A stretch of 64,000 bases of DNA from contig NZ_LT699717.1 in assembly GCF_900155395.1 (NCBI RefSeq), forward strand, positions 62,001 to 126,000, given 5' to 3'. Under the pieces are notes generated by a model that did no database searches, was not told where the DNA came from, and saw nothing but the letters and a program-made list of their open reading frames with translations. This stretch comes from Merdibacter massiliensis. GTDB taxonomy: Bacteria; Bacillota_I; Bacilli_A; Erysipelotrichales; Erysipelotrichaceae. A program made the position numbers and the translations under genes. Of the stretch, positions 43,482-51,799 are shown piece after piece; within the stretch, counting starts at the first letter, position 1; the number at the start of each line of letters is the position of its first letter.

Positions 43482-44468
43482 TTATTTTACTAAATGCAAA
43501 TTTTCTAGTAAAATGCCGGTACCTTCCGCAACACAACGAAGTGCATTATCAGCAACGAAAACAGGAATATGCAATTCGTCACGAAGCAGTTCATCCAGAC
43601 CTTTCAGCAAGGATCCGCCGCCAGTTAAAACAATACCGCGCGTTACGATATCCGCTGCTAATTCCGGTGGTGTATTTTCCAATACCGTACGGCATGCATG
43701 TACGATCTCTGCTAATCGCTCGCTCAGGCATCCTTGGATTTCTGCACTATTCAATTCAATGCTGATCGGCAATCCGCTGACAAGATCTCGTCCGCTGACT
43801 TCCATTACATCTTTCGTTGAGCCCTTCCATGCTGTACCAATTTTTTTCTTTACTTCTTCTGCTGTACGATCACCGATCAACAATTTCTTTTCTTCCTTAC
43901 AGAATTTGATGATCTCACGATCCATTGCATCGCCTGCAACACGAAGGGAAGTGCTCGTAATGATTTCTCCCAATGAAATAACAGCAACATCTGTCGTTCC
44001 ACCACCGATATCCAATACCATACAGCCGCTTGGTCTTCCGATATCTAAACCAGCACCAACAGCTGCAACTTTTGGTTCTTCTTCGATATATACTTTCTTT
44101 GCACCGCTGCGATAAGCCGCATCACGAATTGCATTACGCTCTACGCTTGTAATATTGCTTGGACAGCAGATCAAAATGATCGGGCGGCGGAACATGCCTT
44201 TAATTTCCAATTTTTTAAAGAAATAATTCAACATGATCTCCGTTACTTCAAAATCAGCAATAACACCGTCTTTCAACGGTCGAATTGCCATCATTTTGCC
44301 AGGCGTACGTCCTAGCATCTCTTTTGCTTCACTGCCTGCAGCCAAACAACGTTTCGTTTCTGCATCAATTGCTACTACGCTAGGTTCATCAATAACGATT
44401 CCCTCGCCTTTTACATACATCAATATATTTGCTGTCCCTAAGTCGATTCCAACTTCTTTTGAAAACAT
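43482..44468 (-). CDS. mreB: MreB/Mbl-type rod-shape actin homologue
   Basis: Actin-like ATPase of 328 residues that forms membrane filaments guiding sidewall synthesis. Phosphate and nucleotide motifs: IDLGTAN at the start, LDIGGGTTDVAVISLG in the middle and VLTGGGSLLKGL near the end. The N-terminal FSKEVGIDLG and position after spoIID/spoIIQ resemble Mbl of Bacillus. The ATG at 44468 is seven bases after GGAGG; an upstream in-frame ATG would abut it. Confidence 0.96.
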   Translation of the reverse strand: MFSKEVGIDLGTANILMYVKGEGIVIDEPSVVAIDAETKRCLAAGSEAKEMLGRTPGKMMAIRPLKDGVIADFEVTEIMLNYFFKKLEIKGMFRRPIILICCPSNITSVERNAIRDAAYRSGAKKVYIEEEPKVAAVGAGLDIGRPSGCMVLDIGGGTTDVAVISLGEIITSTSLRVAGDAMDREIIKFCKEEKKLLIGDRTAEEVKKKIGTAWKGSTKDVMEVSGRDLVSGLPISIELNSAEIQGCLSERLAEIVHACRTVLENTPPELAADIVTRGIVLTGGGSLLKGLDELLRDELHIPVFVADNALRCVAEGTGILLENLHLVK

Positions 44469-44632
44469 GAACATTCCTCCATACTTGATTTATTAATGAT
44501 ATCACACTCTGTCAACCATATCCATAAAAATTCAAGGTATAACAGCTTTTATATTTTATCACTTTTTCATCTAAAAACAAATAGCTTGCAGAGAACAGCC
44601 AACATTTCACATTTTTCTTTACAGAAGAGAAA

Positions 44633-44654
44633 AGGCACTCCTTTTGGAATGCCT
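44633..44654 (-). terminator. Terminator of spoIIQ
   Basis: Stem AGGCA.TCC/GGA.TGCCT with a four-base loop and a following T-rich tail on the minus strand, three bases beyond the stop. Confidence 0.75.
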
Positions 44655-44656
44655 CA

Positions 44657-45295
44657 TCATCCATCCGTTTCCACTAATGCCATCAGTTCTTGCGCACTTT
44701 TTTCATACACATCATTGGGATTTACCAATTGTCCTTTGACTTCGGTTACCAAATGTAAATGGTTGCCAAGATCTTTGCTATACACGCAAGTCCCTGCGTT
44801 AGCAATCGTATCGCCTTGTTTTACCTGGTCACCTTTTTTTACTTTTACATCCCCCAGGCTTTGCATCGTCACAGATAACTCTCCGCTTTGAAGCACGACC
44901 GTTTTACCAAATAATCCATCATCTCTTACATCAGCGATCTTCCCGGACAACATGGCAGTCACTGCAAAAGCTTCTCCATTATATGTATAGTCAATTCCTT
45001 GAGAAGAACGATACACATCCTCAAATTTGGTAAAAGTATCTGCTTCTTTATTTTCACCGTCAAAATAATCTACTGCAACTACTGCTTCTACCGTGAACGG
45101 TTTTATCGTTTTTTCTTCTTTTTCGGCATCCGGCAAAGGTAAGATCACTTCTTGATCATCCGCCATTGTCGGTTCTGCCGCTGTATCTTGGTTCATCATC
45201 CAGGTCAAGGTACCGACAGCTAATAGCGAAAATAGTGACAAGACGATGATTCCACGTTTTTTCCATTTGATTGTTTTATTTTCATAACTGAGCAT
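44657..45295 (-). CDS. spoIIQ: SpoIIQ-like M23-domain sporulation protein
   Basis: A 212-residue bitopic protein: cytoplasmic basic start, one membrane helix (about 15-34), an Asp/Glu-rich linker and a LytM/M23 domain (about 95-200). The metal motif HxxxD is altered (Ser98 in place of His, Asp102 kept) while HLHLV is intact. B. subtilis SpoIIQ has a comparable loss and no peptidase activity; there it forms the forespore side of the SpoIIQ-SpoIIIAH channel. Directly downstream of spoIID, as in other spore formers. Confidence 0.88.
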   Translation of the reverse strand: MLSYENKTIKWKKRGIIVLSLFSLLAVGTLTWMMNQDTAAEPTMADDQEVILPLPDAEKEEKTIKPFTVEAVVAVDYFDGENKEADTFTKFEDVYRSSQGIDYTYNGEAFAVTAMLSGKIADVRDDGLFGKTVVLQSGELSVTMQSLGDVKVKKGDQVKQGDTIANAGTCVYSKDLGNHLHLVTEVKGQLVNPNDVYEKSAQELMALVETDG

Positions 45296-45328
45296 TTCAT
45301 CACCTCTATCCCCATTATGCCCACGCCT

Positions 45329-46258
45329 TTATGATTTATACACATTCATCCACTCGATTCCACTATAATAATGTTCTAATATCGCTTTATAGTCATAACC
45401 TTCCTTGGCCATGCCCTGTGCACCTTCCTGCGACATCCCCACGCCATGCCCAGAACCATATACTGTAAAAGTAACTTCATCATCTGCAACAGCAATATGA
45501 AAACAGCTGGACTTCAGCTGCAATGCTTCTCTAATTGTCCGGCCGCTATATTCTTGCCCATCGATCATGATTGCTTTGACATATCCGCTGTCATAGAAAA
45601 TAGGTGCTTCAATTTCAGAAATCGATGATTTGCCCAACGCGTGAGCAAGTTCTTGTTTGCTGCATCGAAAAGTAGTGACATAATCTTGATCTATATCGGC
45701 GTCCCACGGCGAATCCACACTGCGCAGATAAGAAAGAGCACTGCTGTAATATTCTTCGCTGTTTGCCGTTTTCCCGCCGCTGCTTGCAAAAAAGAAGGCA
45801 GTAATCGGCTTTCCATCCACTACCATGATCTCTCCTTTTGTCGCATCCACCGCTTCTGCAATTTTTTCTTTACTTGTTTCATATTGTTCTTTCCATGCAG
45901 CTTTCAGCTGAGAATCATCCAGATACACTTGTGATGCTGTCGTATCATCTACTTTATAATTACGCGAAGCTACAAATGTACGGGCCGCAACTGCCTGCGC
46001 CTTCAATGCCTCCATTTCATAGGAAGGTGTCATTTCCGACCCGACCACTCCCTTTAGATATGTTTCCAAGTCCAGCTTGACGATTTCTTCACCTCTTTGC
46101 AAGGTCACTGTTTTCGTCTTCTCCTCTACTTGTTCTTTTAACTCCTCTTGCTGGATCTCACTGTGAAAGGAGGCTGTATTTCTTTCCTGTAATAACCACA
46201 GGTACATACAGAGGCATAAGATCAGCAAAAATAAACCTGCTTTATACTCAACACGCAA
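45329..46258 (-). CDS. spoIID: Stage II sporulation protein D (SpoIID)
   Basis: Membrane-anchored lytic transglycosylase needed for engulfment of the forespore, 309 residues. An N-terminal helix (about 7-24) is followed by the SpoIID/LytB domain with YLKGVVGSEMTPSYEMEALK (catalytic Glu), AVAARTF, FFASSGG and the C-terminal GHGVGMSQEGA. No ATG fits; the frame opens with TTG at 46258 after an in-frame TGA, and the Shine-Dalgarno is distant, so translation may be weak or start here through coupling. The start lies inside the terminator hairpin of the preceding gene. Confidence 0.93.
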   Translation of the reverse strand: MRVEYKAGLFLLILCLCMYLWLLQERNTASFHSEIQQEELKEQVEEKTKTVTLQRGEEIVKLDLETYLKGVVGSEMTPSYEMEALKAQAVAARTFVASRNYKVDDTTASQVYLDDSQLKAAWKEQYETSKEKIAEAVDATKGEIMVVDGKPITAFFFASSGGKTANSEEYYSSALSYLRSVDSPWDADIDQDYVTTFRCSKQELAHALGKSSISEIEAPIFYDSGYVKAIMIDGQEYSGRTIREALQLKSSCFHIAVADDEVTFTVYGSGHGVGMSQEGAQGMAKEGYDYKAILEHYYSGIEWMNVYKS

Positions 46259-46303
46259 AAACGATCACATCCTCTTCCCACTATATGAGACTGCGATCGT
46301 TTT
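46257..46303 (-). terminator. Terminator/hairpin between the AraC-type gene and spoIID
   Basis: AAAACGATC (46257-46265) pairs with GATCGTTTT (46295-46303). The right arm includes the upstream gene's stop and the left arm the spoIID start, so the hairpin could affect both termination and spoIID translation. Confidence 0.65.
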
Positions 46304-47900
46304 ATATGCTTCTCTCTTTTAATTTTCTTCGATATTCTCTCGGTGTCATCTGATAATATTTGTGAAACACGCGATCAAAATAGAAAGGATCTTCATACCC
46401 GACACGTTTTGCGATTTCTTTGATCGATAAATTCGATTCATGCAGCAGCACACTCGCTTCTTTCATCTTTTCCTCCGTTATGAAAGTGATCATGGTCTTG
46501 CCAATCTCCTGTTTGAACAAACGGCTGGCATAACTGGCGGAAACCTGAAAATGGGCCGCAACCTCTTTCAGGCTTAACGGACGCTGGATATTATTATGAA
46601 TAAATTCCATCCAGTCACGGACATCCCGGCGATAGCGCGGCTTATTTTGTTCCAAGATCCAAGTTTCAATGATGTTCCAGATCTGCTGCATTTCAATGCG
46701 CAATCGCTGTAACGTTTCACAATTGGAAATAAGTGCTCCGATATCTTCAAAAGGAAAATCTTTTGTTTGTACACGGAAGGTAATCTCTCTTCCTTCTACA
46801 TTGCTCACAATAAAACTGCTGTATGACAACACATCATTTGGCAATATCCGATGCTCTTCCATATAATCCAGAATTTCTTCCTGTATTTGCCGTACACGAT
46901 CAAAATCCTGTGCAATTGCGGCGTTAAACAGATCGCGATGAAACAGGATCCCTGTTGCTTGTAATCGTTGAAATTCTGGTTTTTTTGTTTCGCGCAGCAC
47001 CAGCACCGATTCTTTTTCATAAAAGCGGTTACGACTGCACAACAATAAATGATCAAATTGTTCCATCATCTCTTGCGCCGAAGTAAAAGGATCACTGACA
47101 ATTACCGTCATTTGATAATCTAATTGCTGAGTGAACTGCAAGTGAAAAGAGCGGGCAGAAAATAAAGCCTGTGTAATATCTGCACTGCGGAACAGGACAA
47201 TTACGCTGTGCTGGTTCAAAAATAGAGGAACTGCATCCGGTTCGCCTAAATGATTTTCATTTAAAAGCCGTTCTAGCTGTGCCCGCAGATATTTACGATC
47301 GATCTTTCGCTGATGATGGATCAGATGAATGTGATCAATGCGAAAATAGGCAAGCAGTGCACCAGATTTGATAAAATCAAAATATGGATGCTGCAGTACT
47401 TGTTCAAAATCGGAAACATCACTGGAGTGATCTTCTTTTCGCAACAATAGACATTGTTGCAATTCACGGATGACACCCTCCACTACGGCAGCATGCAGCC
47501 GTTTATGCTGATGTGCCTTTACTTTTGCTTCTTCGATCGCTGCCTGTAATCCTTCTTTGCTTAATAAAGTATACAGCAACAGATCATCAATGCCGCTACG
47601 GACATAGGAACGAACTCGATAATAAGAATATCCTTCCATTATCAATAATATCTGCACATGCTCGTCCATGCGGCGAATCTGATGAATCAATGGGATGCGG
47701 TCTAACCGCTTCCCGCTCACACCTAATAAAATGATATCTGGACGGATCTCCCGATACAACCGGTATGCATCTTTGTTATTTTGGGCAAACGCCACGATCT
47801 CACAAGCCGTCTCTCGCCATGGAATCATATTTTTGATACGCAGCTGGCGACGCATATCTTCATCCACAACGATGACTTTAAAACGTTTAAGTGAGTCCAT
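46302..47900 (-). CDS. AraC-type (YesN-like) regulator with pseudo-receiver domain
   Basis: A 532-residue protein with YesN plan: N-terminal receiver (about 8-125), a long middle region and a C-terminal AraC DNA-binding domain (about 430-530; LSLKEVAAHFQVSASYASRLF and IKEIAKRVGYEDPFYFDRVF). In the receiver the acidic pair VVDED is kept, but the phosphoacceptor is Gly60 (LLGVSGKRLDR) and the conserved Lys is not evident. No histidine kinase is adjacent. It overlaps DUF1146 by 14 bases and precedes spoIID, so it may act in sporulation or envelope control independent of phosphorylation. Confidence 0.87.
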   Translation of the reverse strand: MDSLKRFKVIVVDEDMRRQLRIKNMIPWRETACEIVAFAQNNKDAYRLYREIRPDIILLGVSGKRLDRIPLIHQIRRMDEHVQILLIMEGYSYYRVRSYVRSGIDDLLLYTLLSKEGLQAAIEEAKVKAHQHKRLHAAVVEGVIRELQQCLLLRKEDHSSDVSDFEQVLQHPYFDFIKSGALLAYFRIDHIHLIHHQRKIDRKYLRAQLERLLNENHLGEPDAVPLFLNQHSVIVLFRSADITQALFSARSFHLQFTQQLDYQMTVIVSDPFTSAQEMMEQFDHLLLCSRNRFYEKESVLVLRETKKPEFQRLQATGILFHRDLFNAAIAQDFDRVRQIQEEILDYMEEHRILPNDVLSYSSFIVSNVEGREITFRVQTKDFPFEDIGALISNCETLQRLRIEMQQIWNIIETWILEQNKPRYRRDVRDWMEFIHNNIQRPLSLKEVAAHFQVSASYASRLFKQEIGKTMITFITEEKMKEASVLLHESNLSIKEIAKRVGYEDPFYFDRVFHKYYQMTPREYRRKLKERSI

Positions 47901-48093
47901 TAAAAATTGTCAGCTCTAGCAAGAAACGTCCGCACAGATATGCTAAAGCCATTGCCAGCACCAACAAAAGCACTTGCGCTTTCATGGGTTGACGAACATT
48001 GACAAAGCAATCAAACCGTACGCCGCTTAAAGCATAGAGCGACACCAAAAAACAAAGTAAATAAATAGCCAGCTTTACGATCGTATATACCAT
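47887..48093 (-). CDS. DUF1146 family membrane protein (YwzB-like)
   Basis: A 68-residue protein with two transmembrane helices (about 5-24 and 40-60) separated by a FDCFVNVRQP loop, matching DUF1146/YwzB. In Bacillus ywzB lies upstream of murAA and spoIID; here it is two genes from spoIID with the AraC-type gene between. Function unknown. Confidence 0.8.
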   Translation of the reverse strand: MVYTIVKLAIYLLCFLVSLYALSGVRFDCFVNVRQPMKAQVLLLVLAMALAYLCGRFLLELTIFNGLT

Positions 48094-48168
48094 CCATACT
48101 CCTCTTTTCCACTTCTATTGTAACGAAAGCCGTCTTCTTTTTCAAATAATGAAAAAAGAAACAGAAAT

Positions 48169-49404
48169 TTAATCCTGTTTCTTATCAAAAAAGACATTTC
48201 CTTCCAATTCCGGTTGTCCTCCATTATTTACATAAATAGCGCTGGAAGAGAAAACCATTAAAAACAACATTGCGGTCTGAATCCAATTGATCGTATGATC
48301 TAACATACCATGAATAACTACCGTTAATAAAAAGGCAACGATCAGTGCAAACAAAGGCACATCATAGCGCTTAGTATACAAACGTTTGATTTCCTTCAAA
48401 TTTTCCCAAAAGTAAGAAAATAAGATCAACAGTCCAATAATGCCGTGACTCAACAATGGATCCAGGAACACATTATGTGCATGCATTGCCTTTCTTCCGT
48501 CATACAGTTTATAAAAAATCTGATAACACTGCGGTCCTCCGCCAAAAAACAAATGATCGCGGATCCCTAAAAGCGCCGTCTTCCATATGCGCCCCCGCAC
48601 GATAAAAGAATCTAAGAAACCGCTGCGGGGCAGTAGGCTTGGATCGGCCAATACTGCCGTCAAACCACTTAAGATGATCCCCATTGACACGGTAAATGAT
48701 TTCCAATGTCTTGTAAGAAAAAACATCACAGGTATGGCGACGACAAAAGATGCCCAAGCCGTACGGCATCCGGTCAGATACAAAGCAAATAAATTTAACA
48801 AGATGATTCCCCAATAAAAGAAGATTCGATGCAATGCCTTGGAGTATAACAGTTTATAGACACAGCATAATACTAGAAACTCAATCATCATTGCATATAA
48901 ATTTGCATTGTAAAAAGTAGAGTTGACCCGCCAGCGAGGTGCATCTTCCACTTCCAGGTCCAAAAAATTGTAACCAAAATGGTCAATGATCCGAAAATAT
49001 TCCATGATTGCCCAAATAAAGCAAAAGATGGAAATAATGCAGCAGGCATCAATCAACAGAATAAACAGGCGTTTATTGATGATACTGCGGTAAAACATAT
49101 AGTATAAAAAAATCAATAACATGACGAATGACTGGACCATTCCCGTATCATTTTGATAATAAGCTGAAACTGCGAAAGAAAGCATGCAAAACAGAAAAAT
49201 AAAAAATGCACGCGGCGTCTTACGTATGATCTTGATCAGTTGATGAGTGTATGCCAAATAGCAGAGTACGAAGACAATAGCGATCAATGAACAGAAATAA
49301 GGCAAAAAGATAGAACATGTGACAAACATGATCAAATATTCTTCAAAAGAATATCCGTCTAATTTGCGATGATAAAACGCTTTGATATTTTCGATCCATC
49401 TCAT
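48169..49404 (-). CDS. O-antigen ligase/polymerase-like membrane protein
   Basis: A 411-residue polytopic protein with about ten to twelve helices and a large loop with the Wzy_C/O-antigen ligase pattern (GCRTAWASFVVAIPV, then RGRIWKTALLGIRDHLFFGGGPQ and HAHNVFLDPLLSHGIIGL). In Gram-positive bacteria such proteins polymerise or attach surface glycans. No glycosyltransferase cluster is adjacent. Twelve bases behind ispE in the same direction. Confidence 0.85.
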   Translation of the reverse strand: MRWIENIKAFYHRKLDGYSFEEYLIMFVTCSIFLPYFCSLIAIVFVLCYLAYTHQLIKIIRKTPRAFFIFLFCMLSFAVSAYYQNDTGMVQSFVMLLIFLYYMFYRSIINKRLFILLIDACCIISIFCFIWAIMEYFRIIDHFGYNFLDLEVEDAPRWRVNSTFYNANLYAMMIEFLVLCCVYKLLYSKALHRIFFYWGIILLNLFALYLTGCRTAWASFVVAIPVMFFLTRHWKSFTVSMGIILSGLTAVLADPSLLPRSGFLDSFIVRGRIWKTALLGIRDHLFFGGGPQCYQIFYKLYDGRKAMHAHNVFLDPLLSHGIIGLLILFSYFWENLKEIKRLYTKRYDVPLFALIVAFLLTVVIHGMLDHTINWIQTAMLFLMVFSSSAIYVNNGGQPELEGNVFFDKKQD

Positions 49405-49416
49405 ATAGCTCCTCCT

Positions 49417-50256
49417 CTATCCCTTTCGCTGCACGAGCTGAGAAAAATATCCTTGTGCCTGGTAATATTGCTGCAGCCGCTGCAATTTTTGATGATCCCG
49501 GTCAATCGCAAAGACCGTAGAACCGCTTCCCGACATCAATGCACTGTCCACGCCATCTTTTATCAATGATGCTTTTAATTCTTTTACTTGCGGATTCAAT
49601 AGAAAGGCACTATATTCCAGCGTATTCCCTAATAAAGCACATAGAGAATGATAATCATCCCGTAATAGACATCGTTCGATAGCATCGATATCCGGATGTA
49701 TGACCTGTGCAAAGTCAAGCATTTGATAAGCGTGTTTGGTGGAAACACCTGTTGCAGGTTTTACGAGCAAGATTTCAAAAGAACAGGCATCTTGCAATAC
49801 TGTGATCTTCTCCCCAATGCCTTCTACACGGGCACTTTGATTCATCACACAAAAAGGCACATCTGCTCCCACTTGTTTTGCCCCTTGTGCAACCGCTTCT
49901 AAAGGCGCTTGAATATTTGCCAATTTCATAGCAGCACGGATGATGGCACCTGCATCTGCACTTCCGCCAGCCAGGCCTGCTTCCATTGGGATCCTTTTTT
50001 CAAGATGTATCGTAAAATGCTCCTGCAGTCCCCATTGCTGCCGCAGATAACGAAGAGCCTTCCATATCAGATTGTGTTCATCCAAGGGAACGCTTGGGTC
50101 ATCACAGGTGAACATATCTTGATCTGACAAAGTAACATGCAGTGTATCATGCAATGATAATGGCAACATGATCATACGCAGATCATGATAACCATCCGTT
50201 CTTCTTCGTATGACATCTAATGATAGATTAATTTTTGCATTCGCATCTTCTTTCAT
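49417..50256 (-). CDS. ispE: 4-diphosphocytidyl-2-C-methyl-D-erythritol kinase
   Basis: GHMP kinase of the MEP isoprenoid pathway, 279 residues, phosphorylating CDP-ME. N-terminal ANAKINLSLDV, the ATP loop PMEAGLAGGSADAGA and the C-terminal MSGSGSTVFA are diagnostic. The ATG at 50256 lies nine bases after GAGG; the frame opens further upstream inside rsmA but lacks a site. It overlaps the end of rsmA by 29 bases, the classic rnmV-rsmA-ispE order. Confidence 0.96.
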   Translation of the reverse strand: MKEDANAKINLSLDVIRRRTDGYHDLRMIMLPLSLHDTLHVTLSDQDMFTCDDPSVPLDEHNLIWKALRYLRQQWGLQEHFTIHLEKRIPMEAGLAGGSADAGAIIRAAMKLANIQAPLEAVAQGAKQVGADVPFCVMNQSARVEGIGEKITVLQDACSFEILLVKPATGVSTKHAYQMLDFAQVIHPDIDAIERCLLRDDYHSLCALLGNTLEYSAFLLNPQVKELKASLIKDGVDSALMSGSGSTVFAIDRDHQKLQRLQQYYQAQGYFSQLVQRKG

Positions 50257-51100
50257 TCTCATATACCTCATACAGGTGCAGAAATGCAGACAATGGCAAC
50301 TGTTCACTGCGCACACCTGGTTCTATATCAGCCGCTTCTAAAAGAGCAGCCGCTTTATTTTTATCTTGACAAAAATTTGAAAAATTATTTAAGATCGTTT
50401 TTCGCCGCATGGCAAAACATGCCTTGACCATGGCAAAAAACATTTCTTCATCGAGTGGTGGATGTTCGATAAAACGAAACTGCAAGACTGCACTGTCCAC
50501 ATTTGGCTTTGGCATAAATACATTTCTTGGCACTTTCATCACCGGATGTACGCTGCAACGAAATTGTGTAATAACACTTAATGCATTGTAATCTTTATTG
50601 CCCGGTCGGGCATGAAAACGATCTGCCACCTCTTTTTGCATCATGACCGTAATCGCATCGATCTGCGCATCAGATTCAAAGATCTTAAATAAAATCGGTG
50701 TCGTAATATAGTAAGGTAAATTGGCTGCGATGACCACATCATAGCCCTGCTGCCGATAACGATCAACCCATGCTTTTAGATCCACTTGCAAAAAATCTTC
50801 CATCACCAACGTAAAATTATTTGCATCGGATAAAGTATCCGCTAAGACTTCTTTTAATCGTTCATCAATTTCAAAAGAGATGACTTCTTTGGCATACATA
50901 CATAAAAATTGGGTCAATGCCCCGATGCCGGGACCGATTTCAAATACGACGCAATGATCGCTGATGACTGCATGACGGGCGATCTTATCTACTACACCGC
51001 TGTCCACTAAAAAATTTTGGCCATAACTTTTTTTGGCAAATAGAGAATGACGCTCTAATATTTCTTTCGTAGATGATGGTGTTGCAATCACCTTTTTCAT
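50228..51100 (-). CDS. rsmA: 16S rRNA (adenine1518-N6/adenine1519-N6)-dimethyltransferase
   Basis: KsgA methylates two adenines near the 3' end of 16S rRNA in late 30S assembly. At 290 residues, with SYGQNFLVDSG, the SAM loop FEIGPGIGALTQ, and catalytic NLPYYITTPI. It overlaps rnmV by four bases (ATGA). Confidence 0.97.
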   Translation of the reverse strand: MKKVIATPSSTKEILERHSLFAKKSYGQNFLVDSGVVDKIARHAVISDHCVVFEIGPGIGALTQFLCMYAKEVISFEIDERLKEVLADTLSDANNFTLVMEDFLQVDLKAWVDRYRQQGYDVVIAANLPYYITTPILFKIFESDAQIDAITVMMQKEVADRFHARPGNKDYNALSVITQFRCSVHPVMKVPRNVFMPKPNVDSAVLQFRFIEHPPLDEEMFFAMVKACFAMRRKTILNNFSNFCQDKNKAAALLEAADIEPGVRSEQLPLSAFLHLYEVYENERRCECKN

Positions 51101-51639
51101 GCAAATCCTCCCTTCTCTAACTGTTCACGGACTTCTGAAACACTCAGCTGCAGCAAGTTTAAACGTTTTAATAACGTCTTTGCATTGGGCTTTCCTAAAT
51201 GATAAATTTTTCCCAAATACGCTCTTCGTTTGCTGCTGTCGCCCCTGCCTTGCAAACCTAGCTGCAGCAGATCCTCCATCGTAAATGTGACAGACGGTGT
51301 TTCAGCATAAGTAAAACAATGGCAAAGCGCTTCTTCTAAATCCGCTCTGCTGGCATGTTCTACTCCTACCTTACGGCTGGTCTTTGCTTTATTTTTTTCG
51401 ATATAGGCATTCTTGCAGCCTTTTATTTGTTCATTGATCTTTGCGCGGATCTTTTCGCCTGGATGATCCGGGTCAGTAAAGATGATCACTCCATATTTTT
51501 CCTTTGCTTCCCGTATCAATTCGATGGTTTCCAATGAAAGTGACAGGCCATTGGTTTCGATCGTTTCACAATCAAAATATTGTTTTAATACATTTGTATC
51601 ATGATGTCCTTCTACGACGATCACTTCTTTGATCTTCAA
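51097..51639 (-). CDS. rnmV: Ribonuclease M5
   Basis: TOPRIM-domain nuclease of 180 residues that matures 5S rRNA. Catalytic Glu in VVEGHHDTNVLK and the DPDHPGEKIR aspartates are clear. First of rnmV-rsmA-ispE. Confidence 0.96.
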   Translation of the reverse strand: MKIKEVIVVEGHHDTNVLKQYFDCETIETNGLSLSLETIELIREAKEKYGVIIFTDPDHPGEKIRAKINEQIKGCKNAYIEKNKAKTSRKVGVEHASRADLEEALCHCFTYAETPSVTFTMEDLLQLGLQGRGDSSKRRAYLGKIYHLGKPNAKTLLKRLNLLQLSVSEVREQLEKGGFA

Positions 51640-51765
51640 CTGACCTACCTCCTATCTTGTTGGTATTATCGCATAGAATTGTATTTTTTTCATTAAATAT
51701 TTCATATCTGTAAGTGTTTCTTCGTGTCCTTTATCTATAATTTACTGTATTTTTCTGTTTTTTTA

Positions 51766-51792
51766 TAAAAACAGACGCATCTGCGTCTGTTT
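51766..51792 (-). terminator. Terminator of the PBP gene
   Basis: Perfect stem AAACAGACGCA/TGCGTCTGTTT with a two-base loop and a T run on the minus strand, eight bases beyond the stop. Confidence 0.88.
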
Positions 51793-51799
51793 GAAACAT

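Noticed and set aside
43513-44115. 200-codon open frame antisense to mreB
   Set aside because: Entirely within a well-supported gene, Ser/Pro/Ile-rich translation without domain or ribosome site: a codon-usage shadow. The same holds for antisense frames at 24605-25078 and 42725-43162.
44657-45295. Active M23 endopeptidase
   Set aside because: The first metal ligand is Ser in place of His, as in SpoIIQ of Bacillus, and the context is sporulation; peptidase activity is not supported.
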